Of a stretch of DNA of 64,000 bases, positions 47,920 to 58,239 are shown piece after piece. The notes beneath the pieces were generated by a model. The model had not been told where the DNA came from. It searched no databases and saw only the letters and a list, made by a program, of their open reading frames with translations. How positions within the stretch are numbered: position 1 is the stretch's first letter; each line of letters begins with the position of its first letter. Both the position numbers and the translations under genes were made by a program. Location of the stretch: assembly GCF_002994745.2 (NCBI RefSeq), contig NC_037092.1, positions 68,299,823 to 68,363,822 on the forward strand, in the 5' to 3' direction. The stretch comes from Rosa chinensis (lineage: Eukaryota > Streptophyta > Magnoliopsida > Rosales > Rosaceae).

Positions 47920-48840
47920 GAGCTTCCGCTCACGCCTTTGCGGCACCCTTGAGCTTCCGCTCACGCCTTCGCGGCACCCTTGAGCTTTCGCTCACGAGCT
48001 TACCACTCACGCCTTCGCGGCACCCTTGAGCTTCCACTCACGAGCTTACCACTCGCGCCTTCGCGGCACCCTTGAGCTTCCGCTCGCGAGCTTACCGCTC
48101 ACGCCTTCGCGGCACCCTTGAACTTCAGCTCACGAGCTTCCCGCTCACGCCTTCCTGGCACCCTCGAGCTTACAGCTCATGCCTTCCCGGGACCCCCGAG
48201 CTTTCCGCTCATGCCTTCCCGGAAACCCACGAGCTTCCCGCTCATGCCTTCCCGGCACCCCCGAGCTTCCCGCTCATGCCTTCCCGGCACCCCCGAGCTT
48301 CCCGCTCATGCCTTCCCGGCAACCCACAAGCTTCCGCTCATGCCTTCCCGGCAACCCACGAGCTTCCGCTCATGCCTTCCCGGCAACCCACGAGCTTCCG
48401 CTCATGCCTTCCCGGCAACCCACGAGCTTCCGCTCATGCCTTCCCGGCACCCCCGAGCTTTCCGCTCATGCCTTCCTGGCAACCCCGAGCTTTCCGCTCA
48501 TGCCTTCCTGGAAACCCCGAGCTTCCCGCTCATGCCTTCCCGGCAACCCACGAGCTTCACGCTCATGCCTTCCCGGCACCCCCGAGCTTCCCGCTCATGC
48601 CTTCCAGGCAACCCACGAGCTTGAGCTCATGCCTTCCCGGCGCCCCCGAGCTTCCCCTCATGCCTTCCCGGCAACCCCCGAGCTTCCGCTCATGCCTTCC
48701 CGGCACCCCCGAGCTTACCGCTCATGCATTCCCGGCAACCCTCGAGCTTTGGCTCACGAGCTCCCTCTCATACCTTCCCGGCACCCCCAAGCTTGCCGCT
48801 CATGCCTTCCCGGCAATCCTCGAGCTTTACACTCATGTCT
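47920..48840 (+). repeat. Tandem array of a 32-bp unit inside the retrotransposon
   Basis: The core unit CGAGCTTCCGCTCATGCCTT followed by CCCGGCAACCCA recurs about 20 times at 48170-48830, with 32- and 33-bp variants. Longer, more diverged units with CGCCTTCGCGGCACCC lie at 47920-48130. Because 32 is not a multiple of 3, the unit is read in all three phases in turn, which explains overlapping long frames of 168-268 codons here. They are best seen as repeat artefacts. Confidence 0.9.
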
Positions 48841-49230
48841 ACTCGACACACTACATGTTAATGGAACATTGAATTTTTCTATCATTTGTCGTTTACCGAC
48901 TGCGACAAATCAAATTCTTTTCGCGTTCCATTTATACGAGCGACAACCAAACAAACACAACCGTACGCGCGGTCATCGTTCATGAGTTACAAATGCATAC
49001 CTCCGCGAGCATAACCCTGTCAAACTCGACCTCGTTCATCTCCTTGTGCGCATCATGCATTTATCATATGCAATTCATTTGCTCACACGACCATATGCGC
49101 ACTGTTACACTCATATATGCCAACGCATATCGGTGCAACTCACATTTGTTGCCCAATGCAACGAGCATTCTACATATGCCTATTTTTTGTCTTTGTTGTG
49201 CAGGTTTACGAGTCCCTTCTTGCTTACAGA

Positions 49231-49437
49231 GTTCAGGGACTTGTAGGGGCTCCGTGCCGCCCAGTTACTTATGCTTGATGACTTCATGATTATAACTCCC
49301 CAACCAAGAAGCTCCTCTTACTTGGGGAGTTCGGGGACTTGTAGGGGCTCCGTGCCGCCCAGTTACTTATGCTTGATGACTTCATGATTATAACTCCCCA
49401 ACCAAGAAGCTCCTCTTACTTGGGGACTTCGGGGACT
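49231..49437 (+). repeat. 98-bp duplicated polypurine-tract region
   Basis: Units at 49231-49328 and 49329-49426 both begin GTTC(A/G)GGGACTTGTAGGGG and include TTATGCTTGATGACTTCATG. The junction TTCGGGGACTTGTAG then recurs at the true LTR start. A further related junction, ACTTCGGAGACTTGTA, is at 47687. Confidence 0.85.
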
Positions 49438-49933
49438 TGTAGATACCTCTACTAGCATGACTAGTTTACTATCTCACCAAGCATAAGTAACACCCTCTTT
49501 GGGACACCCACAAGCCATGGTGAGGCCTAACCACTACTTGCATCTTGTAGCCCTATGTTCAAGCTACGCCACAGTATCCGGAAGTCGCAAATCCGTCGCC
49601 GGGAAGCCACCTTTCCGGCCTTGCCAAGTTGCCCTCACAAATATGCTTTCTACACTAGAATAGCTATCTTTGCTTGTCCCACATCGAAAACCATGTAAAG
49701 GAGATGACTTCCTTCACTTATAAAAGGAATGCCTCCTTCCACTTAAACAGGATCCCATTACATCTCTTGTAATCTTGTTAGGCCGCAAGGCTCGACACAC
49801 TAGTGCACATTCAAGTGGACGTAGTTTCCCGCTAAGGCGGGAAACGAACCACTATACATCTTGTGTCAATCTCTCTCCCTCTCTCTCTCTTTACTTATCA
49901 TTAATTAGATCCCCACGGATCTAAGCATTAACA
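49438..49933 (+). repeat. 3' LTR
   Basis: Same 496 bp as the 5' LTR, with differences seen at GAGATGACTT, CCTCCTTCC and TTATCATTAA. TATA box at 49719-49728, hairpin at 49824-49845. Confidence 0.95.
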
Positions 49934-49938
49934 CAACC

Positions 49939-50689
49939 TAAAGCTCTAACTTCCATCCATTTTATCACATCTTGTTTAACATAGTCTAGTTTACATTTCA
50001 AGTTTCATTTTATGTTGATTTGATTCTAAACCATTTCCAATGCCAAAAATCAAACCACTACACCATCTTGTATATATTCACCATGAACTTTGGTTCAATT
50101 ATGAGCCATTATTTATGACTTGTACATTTCATATTCATCTAGCATCCTCTAGGTTTCCTTAGCTAGAGTGGGATTTTTCATTCTCTTGGGTACGATATTC
50201 CCTACTCATAATCCCTATACTATAACTTGGCCCTTATACTTAAGGGTGGCTATTTGGCTAACAATATATGAACAAAAAACTTACTCCTTTATGAGGTGAA
50301 AATAATAATACCTCTATATGAGGTTAAACATTCTAGTTTGTATATTATTTTCTTATGTTCATTTCGTGTTCTGTAATTATATATACCTTATAGTTAGGTT
50401 GATTTAATATTTTTCGCTTTCTATCTTTTGGTTAGGTTTATACTAGACATGCCATATTTTCATTCGTGCTTGGATATTTTTTTTGTTAAAATTGATTTTA
50501 AGTTCTTTAAATATACCTTGTGGTTAGGTTAACTTGATGTTTTAAGTTTTGTATTGATTAGAATTGTTCATTTCTATTGATTCACCATTTTTGGAATGAT
50601 TAGGTATAATTAATATTGCGCGAATTCAAATTTTTTTTTTTTGAAAATAAAAATAATAATAATGAGAAACTCACAATATCAGGTAATTT
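49939..50689. other. Non-coding host sequence after the retrotransposon
   Basis: Up to about 50270 this continues the interrupted LTR-like sequence. From there to 50689 it is AT-rich, with a T run at 50630. No gene seen. Confidence 0.35.
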
Positions 50690-50800
50690 GTGAGTGGCCA
50701 GTACCATTTGGTCTAGTGGCATAAGTCTCCCCTCTATAAGTGGGATGTCGTGAGTTCGACTCATAATAAGCTAGTTGTTGTATTTTTTATTTTTGTTTAA
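50690..50800 (+). mobile_element. tRNA-derived SINE
   Basis: A-box-like TGGTCTAGTGG (50709-50719) and B-box-like GAGTTCGACTC (50752-50762). A 3' tail AATAAGCTAGTTGTTGTA runs into T/A-rich sequence. It is the same family as the element at 56690-56810 and the partial inverted one at 59693-59753. Confidence 0.75.
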
Positions 50801-51639
50801 TAATGAACTGGATACAATGGGTTTTGGCATCATCTCAAACACATAAATGGCCGCTAGCCTTCACACTGGAACTCCAAAATGACTGACTGACGGAGCCAAA
50901 AAGGCTCCAACTCGACTACAAACTTAACTTGCACTACAATTAAAGGCAAAGACAATATGCGCAGGTGCAGTGAATCCTTGACACACAACTTTGTCAACAC
51001 TAACTCGCCACCATCAATCCTCCTGACCTGCCTTTGATCGACCAAGTCTATGCTAGTTATTGTATTTGAGTTATTGAGTTTGATAAAAAAAAGAAGGTAA
51101 TTTAAATTTGTTTCCCTTCTTAACTTCAGAGGCAAATTGGACATAATAAATAGTCAATGAATCGCAATTAACAAAGAAAAACTGGCCGCGCTGCATCCAC
51201 TATTAAGCTATGAAATTAGACTTTAATTAAAATTCCTCATCTAAATTTTCCATTCAAGATATACTAGTCCTGAAAAAAGTGCAAAAAAGGGCAGACATAA
51301 GATTTGGGCATGCATTGGGTTGGTCCACAAACAGGCCCAATTCTAAAACGCATTCACATCATTTCTAGGTATTCAAAGCCCATTTGAGTTGGGCCACGAA
51401 AATGATTTGGGCACCCAACCCATTTGAGTCGAAGCGGGTTGGATATTGGCTGAGCCAAGCCAACCTTGGATGGCTGCAACGACTCAGCGAGAGATGGAGA
51501 GAGCAATTCCGTTGGAGATTGGAGTTTTTTTTCCTTTGATAGGGCCCAAAACCGAGGCAGCTAGAGTTTAGGAAGAGTCAAGACCCCATTCGTTAGATTA
51601 GGCTACGTATTGAAGCAAAAGAAAGCAATGAAAATGAAA
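50801..51639. other. Non-coding, no assigned gene
   Basis: I see no domain. A 96-codon minus frame (50854-51144) matches nothing I know. 51420-51550 may be the 5' flank of the F-box fragment. Confidence 0.4.
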
Positions 51640-52360
51640 AGGGTACGACTAAATCATATAAACTAAGCTTGGACTCACCCCATTCGTTAGCGACTGTTAT
51701 TCCGGCGAGTTTTACTCTTTGAACTTAGATGAGTTTCTCAATCTTCATGATATTGATAGTGTTGGTGGTGGTGGTGGTGAGAATCATGAATTGTTAGTCT
51801 CTGAAGTCGATAAAGTCGGAGATGTTTTGGGTTGCTTTGTTGTTTACTCCAATCCTTCTTGTTGTTCCAGTCAAATGGGAGGTTTTCCTTGTTTAACCCG
51901 GTAACCAGGGAATCCAAGGCAGTACCTGAGTTTCAAATACTTGGTTCATGTAGCAGAACTTATGGGAAGCTATATGGATTTGGCTTTGATCCGTCCACCC
52001 AAGATTACAAGATGGTTTATGGGATTTGTAGGGTTAACTCTACATTTGATCGAACTTGAACTTGGGTTTAGCGTCTATTCATTGAAAACCGGTTCTTGGC
52101 CAGTGATTGAGAAGGGATATCCCTATCAAAGTTTAGACCATAGTAGACAGGGGAGACTGCTGAATGGAGGTATTCATTGGTTGATTTATAGACAAGAGAC
52201 TCTAACTGGTTGCTCCTATTACATTTTCATGTCTTTTTCTAGAAGCTTAAAAAAAGTACCTAATGGGATCATGCATAACGTCTTCTTTCCCAATTCTTAT
52301 TGGAATGAATTTTCACTTTGTTATGCTTGGTTTTCATTGATGACTTATAACTGATACATT
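51640..52360 (+). pseudogene. F-box/FBA-domain protein fragment, frameshifted
   Basis: Three overlapping frames cover one protein: SGEFYSLNLDEFLNL near 51700; LFNPVTRESKAVPEF, then YGFGFDPSTQDYKMVYG (51890-52040); and VYSLKTGSWPVIEKGYP and LNGGIHWLI (52070-52190). This order is the F-box associated (FBA type 1) domain of SCF substrate receptors. Frameshifts near 51900 and 52050 break it. The N-terminal F-box is not found, so it is a truncated pseudogene. Confidence 0.75.
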
Positions 52361-53064
52361 CTTCCTTTGTTCCTTTTTTACTTTCCTAATAGTGTGTTTA
52401 TTTTTAGTTATTTTTTATTATATGAATTCGCTTGCTTATGATTAGTTTACAACTCTGCACGACTGCTTTTGCCATATGATAATGCTGAAAACTTTTGATG
52501 GAAATGACTGCTGAAGATCATTTTCTAAAAATTTGCCTAGTGTTGCACGGGGATCTGTTTTCACTAGAGGAAATGAGCTTCAAGACTAAAGAATTTGCTG
52601 GTGTAGCTATATTCATGCACACAAAGTTTTTTCATGATTCATTTCATCTTTCTATGGCACAATGACAGCTTGCTTGTCTCTCTCTGCATTTTCAGGATTG
52701 TAAAATTCTTTGTGGATATCCCGGAATGGTAGTTTGCAAAAATTTTAGGTGCTATCCTGATTAGAAATAGAACTGGTGGATTTGTTGTTGGCGGTGGACA
52801 ACTAGTATGCCTTGCATTAGTTGCTTCTACTGTGTTTCTTGTTTTCCATGTTTGCTACCCAGATTGTAATCTGAATTTTACGTATCACAGGCTTCAGTCT
52901 CTTATGCACAATGGATGCACAAATAAGCACATCCTTGCTTAAATCATCCAACTGGCCTCATACTCACTTTGAATTCTCACTTCTTTGGTGCACGCCTTTC
53001 TCTGAACATGAAGTAGTCTTCCTCGGTTAAGTTCTGGAGGCTGTTGTAACCAACTTATTTTTCA
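52361..53064. other. 3' flank of the F-box fragment, no gene seen
   Basis: T-rich, non-coding sequence. It may include the 3' UTR of the former F-box gene. Confidence 0.4.
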
Positions 53065-53482
53065 TTTAGGGATAATGACCATTTACACAATTTTGGGGTT
53101 AATTAACCCTACTTACCCAAACACTCTAAGAAATTGCCTATTTACACAATAATATATATATTGCCATAATACCCAATTAAGTTTTTATTTTTTATTTTTT
53201 TTAGGACAATTTTGCCCTCTCTTCTTTTATCACTTAGAGAGAGACTTTGCCGGACTCTGGTAGGCTGTCGCGGGATTCCCGTGACCGGCAGCCGGATTCC
53301 GTTGACCGACCGCCGGATTCTGATGACCGGCCACAACTTGGGAAAGCAGAGTATGTGAGAGTGGAGTGAAGGAAGAAGGAAGTGGGCTTGGGTAGAAGGA
53401 AGGAAGGAGGCATGGAAAGTCTCCGGTGAAAGAAGAAATCAGTGAGGGGGAGGAGAGAGAGAATAGATCGAAGAGGGGAGGG

Positions 53483-53484
<2 letters not shown>

Positions 53485-53519
<35 letters not shown>
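53485..53519. repeat. (TA)n microsatellite, left flank of element C
   Basis: About 34 bp of TA. A matching TA tract of about 24 bp follows the element at 53901-53926. Confidence 0.9.
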
Positions 53520-53522
<3 letters not shown>

Positions 53523-53901
53523 TCCTATCCAGAGCGAGGCTTCGCTCTGAAATTAAAGTGCGAGGTTTGAGTTTAGGGTCACTTTTCGGTCGCATATCCA
53601 CATCTTGATCGTTCAATTTTTAGGTACTAATATATAGATCATCTCTGCAAAATTTCAGCCAAATTGATGATCTTTAAGGTATTTAACCCGCTTAAACTAA
53701 TAGCTGAATGAACCGTACTAGCTTTAAGGTAGTTATCAATGCCTTAACGACTATCAATTTAGCTGAAATTTTGCAGAGATGATCTATACATTAGTACCTA
53801 AACACTAAACGGTCGAAATGTGGATATATGACCGAAAAGTGACCATAAACTCTAACCTCACACTTTAATTTCAGAGCGAGGTCTCGCTCTGGATAGGATT
53901 A
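53520..53901. mobile_element. Foldback MITE C in a TA microsatellite
   Basis: The left arm ATCCTATCCAGAGCGAGGCT faces the complement of the right end AGCGAGGTCTCGCTCTGGAT. Arms match over about 150 bp, including GAAATTAAAGTGCGAGG and CGGTCGCATATCCACATC. It is highly similar to element B (38150-38532), including the centre. Confidence 0.85.
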
Positions 53902-54062
53902 TATATATATATATATATATATATAAGTGTAATTTATTAATAAAAATGAAGGCAATACTGTCAATAGATGTTAGATTTGGTATATGAGAGTAAAAAACTT
54001 TTAGTGGAGTATGTGGATAATTTTTAAGCTAAAATTATGTAAATTGTCATTATCCCTAAATA

Positions 54063-54944
54063 TTACTCTCATACCGTCTTGAATATCTTCAACTAAGGTT
54101 GCGCAATCGGACCTCCCTTAAACCAATCAAACAAGTTTGATATCAGCTTATCGAAAACTAAGCTTAGTCAACATTCCCGGCAAAAGTGAATTAACCTTTT
54201 TCTTCCATCCTTTCTTGCGTCCACTACCCTTTACATGTTACCATATATCGATCCCTTAGGCACTGACCGACCCACACACCCCCCACACTACCGTGTGTGG
54301 AGCTCTTAAATCACTTCACAGTTTACATTGTTAGAAATTCTTGACTTCACCTCTCCGCCGTCGCTTCAGGTCAGATGAAAGGTCAAAGTTTAGGTCTCCT
54401 ATGATACTATACATGGTCTGAAAATAACTAAGAAATGACCTAAAACCCTAAATACTATTATATCACACAACAGTACATAAAATATGTCATCACAGGTCAG
54501 CCAAACGTAAGCATACTACATGAGAGTGAAGAAAGGAAAACTTTCGAACCTCAGAAACTCCCAGAACGAAAGCAATATATGATCGAATGCTGATGTTGTC
54601 AATACGTTTACATCTGATATGGATCCCACTGGATATGTAACTTGACAATATGAATACTGTTGTTAATTGTATGTGCACGCATTTGTGTTCAACACTTCAA
54701 CCAAATCTATAGGAACAGATATATAGTATTGAATTGCTTTGTCGATGCCCAGGAAGATGGGTCAAATTGCAGCCAAGAACATGTAAGCCGCACACGTATC
54801 CTCGATCGTGAGTCGTGATTCAAGGTTGAGATTAATGCATGGTCCATCTGTCGGTCGAACTTCAATGATGCCAATGTTTTTTGTTTTTTTAAGATCACAT
54901 GATATTCTCAAAGACTACCTAGGAATAAAGACTAATCCATGCGC
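54063..54944. other. Non-coding, no gene seen
   Basis: Short frames on both strands, none with a domain or splice structure I recognise. Confidence 0.4.
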
Positions 54945-55090
54945 AGAGGGTCTTGTCAAAACGCTTCCTCCAACCTAGCCACCAAGAATAAATTAGGATT
55001 TAAACTCCAATCAGCATAAGCGGGATTCAAAACCGAGTGTGGGGGTTCCACACCTAGAAGTTCTTACCAATTTGACTACTTGTGGTGGTT
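54945..55090 (-). mobile_element. tRNA-derived SINE (third family)
   Basis: The minus strand has an A-box-like TAGTCAAATTGGTAAG (55063-55078) and a B-box-like GGTTTTGAATCCCG (55021-55034), about 30 bp apart. The acceptor stem does not close. The sequence differs from the other SINE-like elements in the window. Confidence 0.6.
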
Positions 55091-56012
55091 ATGATGCCAA
55101 TGTTATATATTCATCACTACTGAGATATATACATGAAGCTAAACGGTATTGTTCTCTCTTTTATTTTTTTTTTGGATTCCTAATGGGAAATAAAATTTAA
55201 TTTTCAATAGGGTCTATACTCAGCCGATCACATTAAAAATTAGGCACGCAGAAAAGGAAAGAAAAAGAGACCAAATAAATGTATTGTTTATAGAATATCT
55301 AAAAACAGCAATTGCATCACCTTGGCCTATCTAAAAATATGACAAAACTACAGCCGATGTCACATCTTAAACAAGGAACTTAATATGCTATAGTTTCATA
55401 TAAAATAAAAAATAAAATAAAACTTGAGTTGTGGCCCTTGTGTTCTCTGGTTTGGTCAATAGATTGCTCATTTGCCAAAGGAAGAAGAAGAAGAAGAAAA
55501 AAAGCATTGGTGATGCTATCAATTAGCAGTTTTAAATCACTGTCCTCTTATACATTTGATCACGATAGTGGGGAACTGCTAATAAGCCTTCACGAAGAGA
55601 CATTGCCACAACTATCAAAACATTTGTCTTGCCAAAATTTTAGCAGCTGAAAAAGAAAAAGGAAAAGGATTTTCAAGATCATCACAATTGACTAACACTC
55701 GAAAGAAGTAACACAATCTATAAATATATGTATAGCATACGCATTATAAAATGTGACATTAAATTTATTGTTGTTGTGATACCGTGAGTATTTTTTTTAT
55801 ATATTTTTTTTGTAACTTTATTTACCACCTTATTACAAGTTTGTGAATAAATTTATTGTAAATATTGTAATTTACATTAATTACATATAAATAATCTAAA
55901 ACAAATGTGATAACCTTGTAATATAATAAATTTAATTCAATTAAAAGTTATATTAAAAATATATAGTCATAAGTTAAATCGACCTTCCAATTTTTTTGGA
56001 TTAAGGTAATTT
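55091..56012. other. Non-coding, AT-rich
   Basis: Contains a GAAGAA run (55480-55503) and a very AT-rich tract (55780-55970). No gene seen. It is the left flank of the right duplication unit. Confidence 0.4.
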
Positions 56013-56689
56013 CGTGTAACTTTTCTTATTTGTCTGTTTCAGGGTTGAGTAAGTAAGCATCAGCCAATTTGAACGCAAAGTTTGGTAGAGAGAGTTCCGT
56101 GCATCTTTCTTCCTTGGACAGTTGGATATGGTGTGTGCATTTCTGGTAGGACCCAAAATACATTTCCCTCCACTGAGCTTGTTAGACCCTAAACCCATGT
56201 GTATGTATGTCTATGCAATACGGGCAGCAATTGATAAGTTTGCCTATCATCGGCATGCATGAGCTGATGAGCGTCTAGTTGGGGGAAAATCGTGAAAGGA
56301 ATATTTTTATGTTTCGTTTGTGTTACAATATTAAAATTGGGTCTAATTATTAGTCCAAGAATTGTGAAAGACTTCAAAGCATATAAGCACCAATTTATAT
56401 ATATGGTATGTCTTGAAGATCAAAAATGTCACATCGTTATGTTCTTAAAGGCAATGAGCGTGAAGTAGTTCGTTCTTTATAAGTTTCTTTTAGAGAGTAT
56501 AAGGTTAATTTATTTAAAACAATTTGCATACCCTCACTTAAAATATAAACTTTGAGGATTAAGACCTCATGTATTATAACCGTACGTATATGAGCAATAA
56601 TCTCAGGAAATAATTGAATATTGCTTTCATCTTATAGGTCTATAATTCTTGCAAAATTTTTAGTTAAATTAGAAACCATTTGCCCAATA

Positions 56690-56810
56690 TTATTTGGTCT
56701 AGTGGCCTAAGTCTCCTCTTTGCAAGTGGGAGGTCGTGAGTTCGATTCACAATAAACTAGTTGCTGTATATGAGTTGTTTATTTGATCTGAAAAATAAAT
56801 AAAATAGAAA
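56690..56810 (+). mobile_element. tRNA-derived SINE
   Basis: A box TGGTCTAGTGG (56695-56705) and B box GAGTTCGATTC (56738-56748). The body TAAACTAGTTGCTGTATATG and the tail with A-rich AAATAAATAAAA match the SINE at 50690-50800. Confidence 0.75.
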
Positions 56811-57039
56811 CCATTTAACTATTTAGTCACCCACTTTTAATATTTCAGCTCTATGTATTTATGTGTAATGTTTCACCATTGACGATGACACCATCAGTAT
56901 AAGGTTTCTCTGCTTCTCTGGCGACGCCTTGACGCAGGTGTTGGCTTCCAACCTCGTCAGTGTGGCTACGGTGTGGCCGGACGGGCTGGTATGTTTCTCT
57001 AGTAGTTGTGTAGTTTGGTTGCAATAGATGGTCGTGATC

Positions 57040-57640
57040 TTCTTCTTCTTCTCGAATGGCAGTTGGTAGCAGCGGTGGTTCTCCAACGCAATTCCGATAG
57101 TTCTTCGACACAATTCTGATGGTTTGGTTTGCTCAGCTTCTCCGAAGGAATCCAAGCGGATCAGGTTGCTTGGGTTTTTTGACAGAGTTCCTCGAGATCT
57201 GGTTTCTCGGGTTTTTCGACGGGTTGCTCAGAGGATGGGCTTGGGGATTCCAAGTGACATGGGTTTTCTGATTTTGACAGGCGGCAGTCTGGGGGGAGGG
57301 GTGGTTCACAGATGATCGTGATATTCTTTTTCTCCTCGAATGGCAGCGGTGGTTCAGGTAGTTGGTAGCAGCAGTGGTTTTCCGACGCAATTCTGATGGT
57401 TCGGTTTGCTCAGCTTCTCTGAAGGAATCTAGACGAATTTGGATGCTCAAGGTTTTCAACAGAGTTCCTTGAGATCAGGTTTCTCGGGTTTGTTAGATTT
57501 ATTCGACAGAGTTCTTAGAGATTGATTTCTTGGGTTCTTGGACAGGTTGCTCGGAGGCTGGGCTTGCGAATTCCAAGTGACACAGGTTTTCTGATTTTGA
57601 CAGGTGGCAGTCTGGGGGGGTGATTCAGAGCAGTTGATTG
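57040..57640. repeat. 278-bp imperfect tandem duplication
   Basis: The unit with TTTGCTCAGCTTCTC(C/T)GAAG begins near 57126 and 57404. Both copies include CGGTGGTT or CAGTGGTT words, GAGATC(A/T)GGTTTCTCGGG and TTCTGATTTTGACAGG(C/T)GGC. The G/T-rich unit may be the 5' region of a LINE-like element whose body runs to about 58230 and continues after the hAT at 59655-59700 (ending near a TTATTATTATT stretch). No ORF with a known domain is present. Confidence 0.65.
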
Positions 57641-58239
57641 TGTGATTTATGCGAAGTCAGTGTGTCACTCTTGTGGCAGTGTAATGGGGGTTGGTTATGA
57701 TCTCAGTGGGTCTGGCCATAATGGCAAGGACAAAGGTGGGTTGTTGCTGTCTATTTGGACCTGGCCCGAGTTTCCAATGATTGCTGTTCACAGTCTAATG
57801 TCAACTCTTTTGGGAAGCGAGGTGGTTTGCGGTGGCATTGTTGTTATCTCTTTCTTTAGGGTTTAATTTTGGTTTTTAAGTATTGTTTAGGGTTCTTAAG
57901 TCCCTACTCTTTTGAGTTGGGGTTGTTTGGTTGGGTCTAGTGGTTGTGCCATTATTATGGTGTCATCTGTAAAGACTAGCTGTTTTTCTAATTTTGATGT
58001 TTTTTGTTGTCAATTTAATGGGGAGATGCCTCAACATGTATAGTGACGGTTTTGGTATATGATGTCAGAAGGGGTTAGTCTCTTCTTGAGATTGGCTGTA
58101 AGGATGTATCGACACTCCCAGGGTAGGTTGTTTGTCTGTAGGTTACAGTTGAGCCCCTAACGGCTCATTGTGTTTGTAATCGCTGGTTCCATATTAGGGG
58201 AGTGAGTCCTCTTTTCTAATTAGTTAGAGCAGTTGGGAT

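Larger units (their letters stand above)
44449..49933 (+). mobile_element. Complete non-autonomous LTR retrotransposon (5485 bp)
   Basis: Two 496-bp LTRs (44449-44944, 49438-49933) differ at only three positions that I can find, so insertion is recent. The target duplication CAACC is perfect (44444-44448, 49934-49938). The primer-binding region TGGCGCCGTCTGTGGG is at 44946, and a purine-rich tract ACTTGGGGACTTCGGGGACT lies just before the 3' LTR. The interior has no gag, protease, integrase or reverse transcriptase. It holds GC-rich tandem repeats instead, so it is a LARD-type element mobilised in trans, probably by a Ty3/gypsy relative. Confidence 0.93.
53065..54062. mobile_element. TIR element of about 1 kb with nested foldback element
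   Basis: Ends are 30-bp inverted repeats with about 28 matches, beginning TTTAGGGATAATGAC. The left interior has GACTTTGCCGGACTC and CCGGATTC words and a GAGA tract like those of 10240-10985. Foldback element C lies inside at 53520-53901 within a TA tract. No transposase and no clear target duplication were found. Confidence 0.7.

Noticed and set aside
48072..48985. Long overlapping open frames of 266-268 codons as a proline/serine-rich protein
   Set aside because: The 32-bp array is open in several phases and the frames overlap; it lies in a non-coding retrotransposon interior.
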